Notes: generated by a model from the sequence alone, not told the origin. A stretch of DNA of 64,000 bases from Shimia haliotis (GCF_900114415.1 NZ_FOSZ01000001.1:186001-250000), one strand, 5' to 3'. Shown: positions 53,618 through 62,744, counted from the stretch's first letter. A program made the numbers and translations.

Positions 53618-54499
53618 ATGAGACCTTTGAACAAACTATTCTCGGCTGCCGTGGCGTCTATTGCCCTGTCATCGCCTGCTTTTGCCCAATCCGCCGCGCC
53701 GGATGGCTGGGTGTTTCGCTTTGAGGGCGCGTATTTCCATCAGCAAGACACGGATCTGAGCGCGGGTGGCAGTTTCGGTGTGGAGCGCACTTTTGGGCAG
53801 TTCACGGCTGTGAACCGCAATCCGGATGGCATCAGCGTCGGTGTTTCCGCGAGCCTGGGGCAGTCAGACTACGACTTTGTCGGAGGGGGGCCTTGGAACC
53901 GCGTGCAGGAACAGTCCGTGTCGGTGTCGTTTGGCGGACAATTTGGCAATGGCGGGCGCTGGTTTGTCGCGCCGTCGGTGCGCAGCCGGTATGACAGCGC
54001 GGCCTCCGCGAGTGACGGGCAAAGCGCCGGTTTGTTTGCGGGCGCAAGCTGGCAAGTGAACGAGTCCCTTGTGATCGGTCCGGCCTTTGGCGCATTTAGC
54101 GGGCTTGGCGCGGATGACTACGACATTTTTCCCGCGCTGTTGCTGGATTGGCAAATTTCAGACCGCTTGAGCCTATCCACGGGTCCGACGATCGGGGCGA
54201 GTCAGGGGCCGGGTCTGTCGCTGCGTTATGAAATGGCGGATTCCTGGGGGCTGACGTTGTCGGCACGCAGCGAAAAGACACGGTTTGCGTTGGCAGGCGG
54301 CGGCGTGGGGCAGGACAGCGCGATTCCTGTGGTACTGAGCCTGAGCTATGATCCTAACCCCGGTATGCGATTTGCCGTTTTTGCAGGGGCCGAGTTTGAT
54401 GGCCTTCTGGAAGTGGAAAACGCAGCTGGAGTGACCACGGGCCGGACCCGATATGACACCGCGCCCCTGATGGGTTTGGCCTTCGCTCTCAGCTTCTAA
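53618..54499 (+). CDS. Outer-membrane beta-barrel-like protein
   Basis: A 293-residue exported protein: signal peptide to about residue 25 (AFAQSAAP), then many amphipathic strands with alternating hydrophobic residues (SVGVSASLGQSDYDF, SVSVSFGGQFGNGG, LSLRYEMADSWGLTLSARSEKTRF), and a C-terminal Phe (LAFALSF) typical of BAM substrates. No enzyme motif is visible. The start may be TTG 53627 (MNKLFSAAV), which has AAAGGA at a better distance than the ATG at 53618; both give the same mature protein. A hairpin follows 13 bp after the stop. Confidence 0.65.
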   Translation: MRPLNKLFSAAVASIALSSPAFAQSAAPDGWVFRFEGAYFHQQDTDLSAGGSFGVERTFGQFTAVNRNPDGISVGVSASLGQSDYDFVGGGPWNRVQEQSVSVSFGGQFGNGGRWFVAPSVRSRYDSAASASDGQSAGLFAGASWQVNESLVIGPAFGAFSGLGADDYDIFPALLLDWQISDRLSLSTGPTIGASQGPGLSLRYEMADSWGLTLSARSEKTRFALAGGGVGQDSAIPVVLSLSYDPNPGMRFAVFAGAEFDGLLEVENAAGVTTGRTRYDTAPLMGLAFALSF

Positions 54500-54512
54500 G
54501 ATTGCAAAAGAT

Positions 54513-54541
54513 CCCTTCGCGACGCAGTCTGTCGCGGAGGG
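54513..54541 (+). terminator. Terminator-like hairpin after the beta-barrel gene
   Basis: CCCTTCGCGAC and GTCGCGGAGGG form an 11-bp stem with one G-U around a 7-nt loop. The following TATTCTTTG is only partly U-rich. Confidence 0.55.
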
Positions 54542-54604
54542 GCTATTCTTTGTCGAAAAACCGCAGAAATGCGCGACGGGATCGTCCTAGCTTTTTGGGA
54601 GGGC

Positions 54605-54622
54605 GGGGATGTTTCCCCGCGA
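54605..54622 (+). promoter_or_regulatory. Hairpin just before the soxB ribosome binding site
   Basis: GCGGGG and CCCCGC pair perfectly around ATGTTT, and the SD purines GAGGAGC and AAAGGA start two bases after the stem. The stem could modulate initiation of soxB. No known riboswitch is recognised. Confidence 0.35.
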
Positions 54623-54639
54623 GGAGCAAAGGATAGCAG

Positions 54640-55896
54640 ATGCGGTTTTCCGGCCTGAAGGTTCTGGCGGAGGGGTTGACCGGCAATAAGGGATGGGGTG
54701 CGCATTGGCGCGACGCCCAACCCAAGCCGGAATACGATATGGTTATCATTGGCGGCGGCGGGCATGGGTTGTCCACGGCCTATTACCTCGCCAAGAACCA
54801 CGGCATGACCAACATTGCGGTGCTGGAAAAAGGCTATCTGGGCGGCGGCAATGTGGGCCGAAACACAACGATTGTGCGGGCCAACTATTTCTTGCAGGGC
54901 AATTCGGAGTTCTATTCCCATTCGCTCAAGCTCTGGGAAGGGCTGGAAGAAGACCTGAACTATAACGTGATGCATTCCCAGCGCGGGTTGATCAATCTGT
55001 TCCATTCCGACGGGCAGCGTGATGCCTTTGCACGGCGCGGCAATATGATGATCAACCAAGGTGACGACGCGGTTTTGCTGGACCGTGAAGGGGTGCGCAA
55101 GCATTTGCCTTATCTTGATTTTGATCAGGTGCGGTTCCCGATTTACGGCGGGTTGCTGCACCCGCGTGGCGGTACAGCGCGTCATGATGCGGTGGCTTGG
55201 GGCTACGCGCGGGGCGCGTCGGATCGCGGGGTTGATCTGGTTCAGAATTGCGAGGTCACCGGCATCGACATCGAGGGCGGTGTTGTCAAAGGCGTGCAGA
55301 CCTCGCGCGGGCCGATCAGGGCCAAGAAAGTGGCCATCATTGTCGCGGGTCGATCAGGGCAGGTTGCGGCGATGGCAGGGCGGCGGTTGCCGATTGAGAG
55401 CCATGTCTTGCAGGCCTTTGTCACCGAGGGCGTGAAGCCGGTGATTGATCATGTGATCAGTTTTGGCATGGGGCATTTTTATATCAGCCAGTCCGACAAG
55501 GGCGGTCTGGTCTTTGGCGGGGATCTCGATTTCTACGCTTCGTATGCGCAACGCGGCAACCTTCCGATGAAGGAGCACGTGATGGAGGCGGGCATGACGT
55601 TGATGCCGATGATTGGCAAAGCGAAGGTGCTGCGCTCTTGGGGCGGGATTATGGATATGACGCCAGACGGCTCGCCCATCATCGATAAGATGGAGGGCAT
55701 CGACGGGCTTTATATCGACTGTGGCTGGAACTATGGCGGGTTCAAAGCCGTGCCAGCGTCGGGCTGGTGCATGGCGCATCTGATGGCGACCGATCAACAC
55801 CATGAGGTGGCCGCGAAATATCGGCTGGACCGGTTCCGCACCGGAGTCGGGATCATGGATGAAGAGGGCACCGGCTCTCAACATAACCTGCATTGA
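54640..55896 (+). CDS. soxB: Sarcosine oxidase, beta subunit
   Basis: A 418-residue FAD/FMN-binding subunit of heterotetrameric sarcosine oxidase, which demethylates sarcosine to glycine and produces 5,10-methylene-THF in the alpha subunit. The dinucleotide motif VIIGGGGHGLSTAYYLAK is at about residue 34, and RGGTARHDAVAWG near residue 175 is the FMN-linked histidine region. The C terminus WNYGGFKAVPASG matches DAO-family FAD contacts. It is the first gene of the operon soxB-x-soxD-soxA-soxG. Confidence 0.96.
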   Translation: MRFSGLKVLAEGLTGNKGWGAHWRDAQPKPEYDMVIIGGGGHGLSTAYYLAKNHGMTNIAVLEKGYLGGGNVGRNTTIVRANYFLQGNSEFYSHSLKLWEGLEEDLNYNVMHSQRGLINLFHSDGQRDAFARRGNMMINQGDDAVLLDREGVRKHLPYLDFDQVRFPIYGGLLHPRGGTARHDAVAWGYARGASDRGVDLVQNCEVTGIDIEGGVVKGVQTSRGPIRAKKVAIIVAGRSGQVAAMAGRRLPIESHVLQAFVTEGVKPVIDHVISFGMGHFYISQSDKGGLVFGGDLDFYASYAQRGNLPMKEHVMEAGMTLMPMIGKAKVLRSWGGIMDMTPDGSPIIDKMEGIDGLYIDCGWNYGGFKAVPASGWCMAHLMATDQHHEVAAKYRLDRFRTGVGIMDEEGTGSQHNLH

Positions 55897-55907
55897 GGGG
55901 CGTTGAG

Positions 55908-56477
55908 ATGTTGGGATTTGAGTATTTTTGCAAGAGAGAAGCGCTGGTGGCGGTGGTCGCCACCGGTGTGGCGTTTGGCGCGGGAGTGGCTTTGGCGGAG
56001 GGGCCGCAGTATGGGTGTTACATGCGCGACTATTCCGAGGCGCATTTGGCCAAACACCCGACGCAGATTGTCGATTGGATGACGCTCTGGGTCTATGAGG
56101 ATGAAAACCGCGACACCATGGCGAATATGACGGTGGGTTTCGCTCGTCAGGGCCATGTGCGTGGCACAGTATTTGCCGGAGAAACCGTGAGCCAGTCTCT
56201 CGTGTGTTTTGACATGGATGGCGTGCCGGGGTGCGGGGTGGAATGTGATGGTGGTTATTTCACAGTAGCGCGCGATCAAGCGGACAGCATGACCATTGAG
56301 ACCCGCCATTTGCTGGTGGGGGACACCGACGGATGTGGTGGCGCTGTGGATCTGGCAGAGGTCGAGGGTCAGGCGGTGCGCTATAGGTTGAACCGTGTGG
56401 ATAGCGGCCAGTGCGTGTCCGGTGAGGACAGTGCGGGTCTTGTGGGCGACGAGATGTCGGACGAGGGAGAGAGCTAA
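55908..56477 (+). CDS. Secreted cysteine-rich protein embedded in the sox operon
   Basis: A 189-residue protein with a signal peptide (about residues 12-35, ALVAVVATGVAFGAGVALAEG). The mature part has about seven cysteines, six of them in LVCFDMDGVPGCGVECDG, TDGCGGAV and GQCVSG, suggesting disulfides in the periplasm. It is an unusual guest in a cytoplasmic oxidase operon; I do not recognise the family. It starts 12 bp after soxB and its stop overlaps the soxD start by one base (TAATG), so translation is coupled. Confidence 0.75.
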   Translation: MLGFEYFCKREALVAVVATGVAFGAGVALAEGPQYGCYMRDYSEAHLAKHPTQIVDWMTLWVYEDENRDTMANMTVGFARQGHVRGTVFAGETVSQSLVCFDMDGVPGCGVECDGGYFTVARDQADSMTIETRHLLVGDTDGCGGAVDLAEVEGQAVRYRLNRVDSGQCVSGEDSAGLVGDEMSDEGES

Positions 56478-56749
56478 TGAGGATCACTTGTCCGGTGTGC
56501 GGCGAACGGGATCGTCGCGAGTTTTATTATGTCGGGGATGCGGTGGCTTTGCAGCGCCCTGATCCTGATGCGAGTGATGTGGTTTGGGACGACTATGTCC
56601 ACAACCGCGACAACCCAGCAGGTGTGACGCGGGATCTTTGGTATCACGAAGGCGGTTGCGGCGCATGGATTGTGGTGACCCGCAACACCATCACGCATGA
56701 GGTGTTGGGTACCGAATTGGCCTCTGATGTGAAGGAGGCAAGCGCATGA
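56477..56749 (+). CDS. soxD: Sarcosine oxidase, delta subunit
   Basis: A 90-residue zinc subunit. Cys5 and Cys8 (CPVCG) with His57 and Cys61 (WYHEGGCGAW) form the zinc site known from SoxD. RDNPAGVTRDLWYHEGGC is the family core. The start overlaps the previous stop; its own stop overlaps soxA by four bases (ATGA). Confidence 0.95.
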   Translation: MRITCPVCGERDRREFYYVGDAVALQRPDPDASDVVWDDYVHNRDNPAGVTRDLWYHEGGCGAWIVVTRNTITHEVLGTELASDVKEASA

Positions 56750-59676
56750 GAATTGATGGCAAGGGGCTTGTGGATCGCAGCAAGCGTGTGATCTTCAGCT
56801 TTGACGGGCAATCTGTGGAAGGGTTTGCGGGAGACACGGTGGCGTCGGCATTGCTGGCCAATGACGTGAAACTTGTGGCGCGGTCCTTCAAGTACCACCG
56901 CCCGCGGGGCGTTATGGGGGCCGGATCGGAAGAGGCCAACGCTTTGGTTACGGTGGGGCGCGGAGCGGCGCAGGATCCCAACGTGCGGGCGACCGTGCAG
57001 GAGGTTTTTGACGGGCTTGAGGTGCACAGCCAGAACCGCTGGCCGTCGCTTGAGTTTGATATACTGGCGGCAAACGATTTTGTGTCGCCGTTTTTGGGGG
57101 CGGGGTTTTACTACAAGACCTTCATGTGGCCCAAGGCGTTTTGGGAAAAGATATATGAGCCGGTGATCCGGCGGGCCGCAGGGCTTGGCGCGTTGAGCAA
57201 GCAGCACAATCCTGACAGTTATGAGAGGGCCTTTGCCTTTTGTGACCTGTTGGTGATTGGCGCGGGGCCGTCCGGCTTGATGGCGGCGCTGACCGCCGGA
57301 CGTGCCGGCGCGGATGTGATTTTGGCCGATGAAGACGCGCTTATGGGCGGGCGGCTGAATGGCGATGGCGGTGAAGTTGACGGCATGAGCGGGGCCGCAT
57401 GGGCCGCGCAGGCCGTGGCGGAGTTGGCGTCGTTGCCCAATGTGCGGCTGATGCCGCGCACGGCTGTGACGGGGGCCTATGATCAGGGCACATATGGCGC
57501 ACTGGAGCGGGTGAGCCATCACCTTGGCAATGCTGGCGGTCGGCCGAAGGAATGTTTCTGGCGCATTGTGGCCAAGCGGTCGATCCTTTGTGCCGGTGCA
57601 ATTGAACGCCCGATTGCGTTTGAGAACAACGACCGTCCGGGCATCATGACGGCGAGTGCGGTTCGGACCTATGTGAACCGCTATGGCGTGGCGCCAGGTA
57701 AGGCGGTCACGGTGTTCACCAACAACGACAGCGGACATCAGACGGCGCGCGAGTTGATTGCCGCCGGTGTGCATGTGGCGATGGTGGTAGACAGCCGTCG
57801 GGACGCGCCCGAGAGCGGGGATTACCCGTTGGTCAAAGGCGCGGAGGTTTGCAACGCCGGAGGGCGTAAAGCGCTGGAGAGCATCACCTATCGCGCGATG
57901 AGCGGCGAAGAGAAGGTGGCGACGGATTGTCTGGCGGTGTCCGGCGGGTGGAACCCCACGGTGCATCTGACCTGTCATATGAACGGGCGGCCGGTGTGGC
58001 GTGAGGACATCCAGAGCTTTGTGCCGGTGGCGGGGATGATCCCCGGCATGGATACCGCCGGGGCCTGTCAGGGCACTTTCTCGACCCATGGGGCGCTGAG
58101 CGAAGGTGCAGCCGCGGCCGGAACGGCGCTTGCTGCGCTGGGCTTGGCGGCGGGCGCTGCTGAGGTGCCTGTGGCCGAAGATACGCCGTATCGTCTGTCG
58201 CCCTTGTGGGCGGTGGGTGGTCATGGGCGTGCGTGGCTGGATTTTCAGAACGACGTGACCGTGAAGGATGTGAAGCAGGCGGCGAAGGAGAACTTCCGCT
58301 CTGTGGAGCACATGAAGCGCTATACCACGCAGGGTATGTCGCCGGATCAGGGCAAGAATTCCAACATTGGTGCTTTGGCTGTGCTCGCGGATGCGACGGG
58401 GCGGGGGATACCGGAGACCGGCACCACCACGTACCGCCCGCCGTTTGTGCCAGTGAGCATCGCGGCGATGGGGGCCGGTGCGCAGGGCGCGGGGTTCGCA
58501 CCGCAGCGGTTCACCACGAGCCACACCGCCAGCGTCGCCGCAGGCGCGCCGATGATCGAAGCGGGACTTTGGTACCGGCCGAGCTATTTTCCGGCGGCGG
58601 GGGAAACCACCTGGCGTCAAAGCTGTGATCGTGAGGTCAATATGGTGCGGCAGGCGGTGGGGATTTGCGATGTCTCCACGCTGGGCAAGATTGACATTCA
58701 GGGCCCAGATGCGGCGGAATTTCTGGATTTTGTTTACACGAATATGTTCAGCACGCTGAAGGTCGGGCGGGTGCGCTATGGTTTGATGCTGCGCGAGGAT
58801 GGCACGGTGATGGATGACGGCACCACAGCGCGCTGGGGGCAGGATCATTTTGTGATGACCACCACCACGGCTGCGGCAGGGCCGGTGATGCGGCATCTGG
58901 AGTATGTGGCGCAATGTCTGCGGCCCGAGCTGGATGTGTCGCTGATGTCGACAACCGAGCAATGGGCGCAGTTTGCGGTGACAGGGCCGAAATCGCGGGA
59001 GTTGCTGAACACGCTGGTAGATCAAGAGATTGATGGCGAGAGCTTTCCGTTCATGGCCTGTGGTGAGATTTCGGTGTCGGGCGTCAAAGGGCGCTTGTTC
59101 CGGATTTCCTTCTCGGGCGAGCATGCCTATGAGATTGCGGTGCCGGCCCGTTATGGCGAAAGCCTCTATCGTCAGATGGTGGCCAAGGCCGAAGCCCTGG
59201 GCGGCGGGGCCTACGGGATGGAAGCGCTGAACGTTTTGCGGATTGAGAAAGGGTTTATCACCCACTCCGAAATTCACGGACGCACCACGGCCTTTGACAT
59301 TGGCATGGGCCGGATGGTGAGCGCGAAGAAAGATTGCGTGGGCAAGACCATGAGTGAGCGGCCCGGACTGAACGGCGATGAGCGCGAGCAGTTGGTCGGC
59401 CTGAAGCCGTTGGGGCCAGTGAAACAGCTGACGGCGGGGGCGCATTTGTTTGAAGCCGGCGCCGATCCAACGCGGGAAAACGCACAGGGCTACACGACCT
59501 CGGTGGGGTTCTCACCAACTTTGGAAAGCTTCCTTGGGCTGGCGTTTTTGCGCAATGGGCGCGCGCGCCATGGTGAGGAAGTGATGATGGTGGATCATCT
59601 GCGCGGCGTGAGTACGCGGTGCGAGGTATGCGATCCGGTGTTTTTTGATCCCGAAGGAGGGCGTGTGCGTGGCTGA
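56746..59676 (+). CDS. soxA: Sarcosine oxidase, alpha subunit
   Basis: A 976-residue subunit with an N-terminal 2Fe-2S-like/ferredoxin-fold and NAD-binding region (ARSFKYHRPRGVMGAGSEEANALV; Rossmann GAGPSGLMAALTAGRAG at about residue 172) and a C-terminal GcvT-like tetrahydrofolate domain (about 600-970, GKIDIQGPDAAEFLDF, then FSGEHAYEIAVP and MEALNVLRIEKGF). This domain transfers the sarcosine methyl carbon to THF. It is coupled to soxD and soxG by overlaps. Confidence 0.96.
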   Translation: MRIDGKGLVDRSKRVIFSFDGQSVEGFAGDTVASALLANDVKLVARSFKYHRPRGVMGAGSEEANALVTVGRGAAQDPNVRATVQEVFDGLEVHSQNRWPSLEFDILAANDFVSPFLGAGFYYKTFMWPKAFWEKIYEPVIRRAAGLGALSKQHNPDSYERAFAFCDLLVIGAGPSGLMAALTAGRAGADVILADEDALMGGRLNGDGGEVDGMSGAAWAAQAVAELASLPNVRLMPRTAVTGAYDQGTYGALERVSHHLGNAGGRPKECFWRIVAKRSILCAGAIERPIAFENNDRPGIMTASAVRTYVNRYGVAPGKAVTVFTNNDSGHQTARELIAAGVHVAMVVDSRRDAPESGDYPLVKGAEVCNAGGRKALESITYRAMSGEEKVATDCLAVSGGWNPTVHLTCHMNGRPVWREDIQSFVPVAGMIPGMDTAGACQGTFSTHGALSEGAAAAGTALAALGLAAGAAEVPVAEDTPYRLSPLWAVGGHGRAWLDFQNDVTVKDVKQAAKENFRSVEHMKRYTTQGMSPDQGKNSNIGALAVLADATGRGIPETGTTTYRPPFVPVSIAAMGAGAQGAGFAPQRFTTSHTASVAAGAPMIEAGLWYRPSYFPAAGETTWRQSCDREVNMVRQAVGICDVSTLGKIDIQGPDAAEFLDFVYTNMFSTLKVGRVRYGLMLREDGTVMDDGTTARWGQDHFVMTTTTAAAGPVMRHLEYVAQCLRPELDVSLMSTTEQWAQFAVTGPKSRELLNTLVDQEIDGESFPFMACGEISVSGVKGRLFRISFSGEHAYEIAVPARYGESLYRQMVAKAEALGGGAYGMEALNVLRIEKGFITHSEIHGRTTAFDIGMGRMVSAKKDCVGKTMSERPGLNGDEREQLVGLKPLGPVKQLTAGAHLFEAGADPTRENAQGYTTSVGFSPTLESFLGLAFLRNGRARHGEEVMMVDHLRGVSTRCEVCDPVFFDPEGGRVRG

Positions 59677-60220
59677 GTTGAGTGCAAAAACCCCCTGCGC
59701 GGGGCTGTTGCCGGTGAGCGCTGGCGGCGTGACGCTGTCTGAAGTGGATGCCGGTGTGTTGACCTCTCTGTCGCCCCGTCGCGGACGGGCCGAGGCGCTG
59801 GGCAAAGCGCTTGATGCGTCGGTTGGGGCCAAACTGCCCGAGGTTAACCGTGCAACGGGCGAGGCGGGCAGCCGTGTGATCTGGTTCGGGCAGGGGCAAT
59901 ACCTTTTGATGGGGCCGGACCCTGCCGCCGCGCTGGGCGCGGAGGCAGCTGTGACCGACCAGAGCGATGCCTGGGCGGTGGTGCGGCTGGACGGGGTGGC
60001 CGCGGAAGATGTGTTGGCGCGGCTGGTGCCACTGGATTTGCGGGCGCAGTCATTTGCCGTGGGTCACACCGCGCGCTCGATGCTTGGGCATATGTCGGTT
60101 TCTATTACCCGAACGGACCCGGATACGTTCCAGATCATGGCGTTTCGGTCGATGGCCAAGACATTGGTTCACGAAATCGAGACTGCGATGAAAGGGGTTG
60201 CAGCGCGGGGCGCGGGCTGA
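59669..60220 (+). CDS. soxG: Sarcosine oxidase, gamma subunit
   Basis: A 183-residue GcvT-fold subunit that lies against the THF domain of the alpha subunit. WFGQGQYLLMGPDP and VRLDGVAAEDVLARLVPLDL match the family. Start GTG 59669 is chosen because GAAGGAGG (59653-59660) is eight bases before it; the alternative GTG 59663 is too close. It overlaps soxA by eight bases. Confidence 0.92.
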   Translation: MAELSAKTPCAGLLPVSAGGVTLSEVDAGVLTSLSPRRGRAEALGKALDASVGAKLPEVNRATGEAGSRVIWFGQGQYLLMGPDPAAALGAEAAVTDQSDAWAVVRLDGVAAEDVLARLVPLDLRAQSFAVGHTARSMLGHMSVSITRTDPDTFQIMAFRSMAKTLVHEIETAMKGVAARGAG

Positions 60221-60255
60221 CATTTTTGCTGGTGAACTGACCTGAGAGGATCCCA

Positions 60256-60603
60256 ATGACTGTTTCTGTTATTCTGCGTGGCATGGCTGCTTTGGCTTTG
60301 GGAGCGGGCATGGCGATGCCTGTTATGGCGGGCGAGAAAGAAGACACCTGTAAATTGCAGGGCGATATCATGGGCGCGGTGCAACAGGCGCGGCTTGATC
60401 GGGTGGGCAAAAACAAGGTGGTTGAAACCGTGATTGCTGCCAATCCCGAGTGGCCCGCTGGAATTGAGGGTGCGATGCCGCAGGTTGTGGATTTTGTTTA
60501 CAGCCAGAAGCGCAAGGATCTGAAGAACGTTGATCTTGGGGAGTCCACAGAGGCGCAATGTCTTGAGAGCTGGGACCAGATCAAGAAGCTTCAGGGCGGC
60601 TGA
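60256..60603 (+). CDS. Small secreted protein with two cysteines
   Basis: A 115-residue protein with a signal peptide (residues 1-25, AMPVMAGEK). The mature part is helical and basic, with one Cys near each end (DTCKLQ and EAQCLESW), which may form a disulfide. Not recognised; similar small exported proteins occur widely in Rhodobacteraceae. It starts 35 bp after soxG and may be part of the sox message or separate. Confidence 0.65.
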   Translation: MTVSVILRGMAALALGAGMAMPVMAGEKEDTCKLQGDIMGAVQQARLDRVGKNKVVETVIAANPEWPAGIEGAMPQVVDFVYSQKRKDLKNVDLGESTEAQCLESWDQIKKLQGG

Positions 60604-60614
60604 GGCACAGCGAA

Positions 60615-60623
60615 TTATCCACA
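60615..60623 (+). promoter_or_regulatory. Perfect DnaA box upstream of dnaG
   Basis: TTATCCACA matches the DnaA consensus exactly and lies 68 bp before the dnaG start, in an 88-bp intergenic region, which makes it a plausible regulatory site. It is the second perfect box in the window, after that before ftsZ. Confidence 0.6.
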
Positions 60624-60691
60624 GTTTTCTGAATTAAGACGCGGTCAGGTCGTATGGACTTTGGCCGCGTCGGCTATCTATACTGAGCGCC

Positions 60692-62656
60692 ATGAGCCTG
60701 CCCCCCGGATTTCTTGATGAGCTTCGCAGCCGCACCAGCCTGACACAGGTGGTTGGGCGCAAGGTGATGTGGGATCAGCGGAAGTCCAATCAAGGCAAAG
60801 GCGACATGTGGTCTCCTTGCCCCTTTCATCATGAAAAAACGGCGTCTTTTCATGTGGATGACCGAAAGGGGTTTTATTATTGCTTTGGCTGTCACGCCAA
60901 GGGCGACGCGATTTCCTTTGTGAAGGAAACCGAGAACGTCGAGTTCATGGAAGCGGTGCGTATTCTGGCCGAGGAGGCGGGCATGCAGATGCCGGAGCGC
61001 GATCCGCGCGCCCAGCAGAAGGCCGACAAGCGCACTCAGCTGGCCGAGGTCATGGAAATGGCGGTGCAGCACTATCGCCTGATGCTGAACACGGGTGCAG
61101 GCGGCGCGGCGCGGGATTATCTGGACCGACGCGGCCTGAAACAGGAAACCCGTGAGCGGTTTGAGATCGGTTTTGCGCCCGATGGTTGGCAAGGGCTGTG
61201 GGATCATCTGACGGGCAAAGGTGTCGCCGAGGAATTGATCATCGGCGCGGGATTGGCAAAACCGTCAAGCAAAGGCGGCAAGCCCTATGACGTCTTTCGC
61301 AATCGCATTATGTTCCCGATCCGCGACGGGCGCGGCAAATGCGTGGCATTTGGCGGCCGTGCGATGGACCCCAACGACAATGCAAAATACCTGAACTCAC
61401 CGGAAACCGAGCTGTTTGATAAGGGGCGCAACCTGTATCATCACGGGCCTGCACGCGAAGCGGCGGGCAAGGGGCAGCCGTTGATCGTGGCCGAGGGCTA
61501 TATGGATGTGATCGCACTGGCAGAAGCGGGATTTGGCGCGTCAGTGGCCCCGCTGGGTACTGCGGTGACAGACAACCAGTTGCAGCTTTTGTGGCGCATT
61601 TCGGATGAGCCGATCATTGCGCTTGATGGAGACAAGGCCGGTATTCGCGCTGCGATGCGGGTGATTGATCTGGCCTTGCCCTTGATCGAGGCGGGAAAAT
61701 CCCTGCGGTTTGCCGTGATGCCGGAAGGGCAGGACCCAGACGACTTGATCCGTGCCAAGGGGCCAAGCGCGGTGCAAACCGTGCTTGATCAGGCCATGCC
61801 GATGGTGAACCTGCTTTGGCAGCGCGAGATCGAGGGTAAGAATTTTGACAGCCCCGAGCGCAAAGCTGCCTTGGACAAGGCGTTGCGCGAGAAAATCAAG
61901 TTGATACAGGATCCGTCGATCCGGCAGCACTATGGCGACGCGATCAAGGATTTGCGGTGGCAGTTGTTTCGCGGCAACCGTGGCGGCACAGGCGGTGGGC
62001 GCACGTTCAAGCGCGATGGCGGGCGGTGGAAAACCGGCCCTGTTGTGCAGGCGCATACCAAGGCCTCGATGCTGGCAGGCGGGCAGGGTCCGGTTGAACA
62101 CCGGGTGCGCGAAGCGGTGGTTTTGGCGGTGGCTTTGGTGACGCCCGAGGTGCTGGACGATTTTGATTATGCGATCGAAACCATGGAGTGCATGGACGAC
62201 AGCAACGCGCGGTTGCGCGATGTTTTGATGCGCAATGCCAACACACCGGATCCAAGATCCGCAGTAGAGACCGCTTTGGGGCCAGAGGCTGTTGAAAACC
62301 TTCTGCGCCAACCCTATGTCGCGATTGCCCCGGCCGTGAGAAATCCCGGTGATATGGAGCTTGCGCGTCTAACGCTGACCGAGGAGTTGGCCAAGCTCAA
62401 GACCGAACGGGGCCTGACAGCGGAGATCGCGGAAGCCGAAGAAGATTTGCAAGGCGTGGCGGATGAGGCCACGACCTGGCGGTTGGGACAGGCGGCCGAG
62501 GCCCGCAACAACGCGTTGATCAGCCGTCAGGAAGAAGGCGGGGACTATGCGGTCGGGGCCAATGGCGCTCCGATAGATAAGGACGAACGCGCAGCGCTGG
62601 ACGCGCTGCGGGACACCATTGATTTCTCTCGCGGTGGACGTCCGCGTCGCACATAA
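60692..62656 (+). CDS. dnaG: DNA primase
   Basis: A 654-residue primase. The N-terminal CHC2-type zinc finger has Cys43, His46, Cys64 and Cys67. The catalytic core has RNRIMFPIRDGRG and a Toprim domain with VAEGYMDVIAL and ALDGDKAG (acidic metal ligands). The C-terminal third (about 440-654) is the DnaB-helicase-binding region. It makes the primers of lagging-strand replication. It is followed 117 bp later by rpoD, as in many bacteria, but without rpsU in front. Confidence 0.97.
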   Translation: MSLPPGFLDELRSRTSLTQVVGRKVMWDQRKSNQGKGDMWSPCPFHHEKTASFHVDDRKGFYYCFGCHAKGDAISFVKETENVEFMEAVRILAEEAGMQMPERDPRAQQKADKRTQLAEVMEMAVQHYRLMLNTGAGGAARDYLDRRGLKQETRERFEIGFAPDGWQGLWDHLTGKGVAEELIIGAGLAKPSSKGGKPYDVFRNRIMFPIRDGRGKCVAFGGRAMDPNDNAKYLNSPETELFDKGRNLYHHGPAREAAGKGQPLIVAEGYMDVIALAEAGFGASVAPLGTAVTDNQLQLLWRISDEPIIALDGDKAGIRAAMRVIDLALPLIEAGKSLRFAVMPEGQDPDDLIRAKGPSAVQTVLDQAMPMVNLLWQREIEGKNFDSPERKAALDKALREKIKLIQDPSIRQHYGDAIKDLRWQLFRGNRGGTGGGRTFKRDGGRWKTGPVVQAHTKASMLAGGQGPVEHRVREAVVLAVALVTPEVLDDFDYAIETMECMDDSNARLRDVLMRNANTPDPRSAVETALGPEAVENLLRQPYVAIAPAVRNPGDMELARLTLTEELAKLKTERGLTAEIAEAEEDLQGVADEATTWRLGQAAEARNNALISRQEEGGDYAVGANGAPIDKDERAALDALRDTIDFSRGGRPRRT

Positions 62657-62682
62657 GCCGCACTGAGAGAGGCACATCAAAC

Positions 62683-62744
62683 GACTCGGTTGAATCGGGG
62701 TTGCGAATCACCTCGGGGCGGGTTTGATTCGGTGCAAACGAATC
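62683..62744 (+). promoter_or_regulatory. Cluster of five GANTC sites upstream of rpoD
   Basis: GACTC (62683-62687), GAATC (62692-62696), GAATC (62705-62709), GATTC (62726-62730) and GAATC (62740-62744) fall within 62 bp. Random expectation is about 0.24. GANTC is the target of the CcrM methyltransferase in alphaproteobacteria and can modulate transcription through GcrA. Sites four and five form an inverted repeat (TGATTCG and CGAATCA around seven bases, 62725-62745). Confidence 0.6.

Noticed and set aside
54500-54639. Glycine riboswitch before soxB
   Set aside because: The gap holds only one 6-bp hairpin and a terminator; it is too short and lacks the aptamer's known consensus.
56644-59445. 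933-codon open frame on the minus strand opposite soxA
   Set aside because: It lies entirely against a well-supported gene, lacks recognisable domains, and follows from the codon pattern of high-GC soxA.
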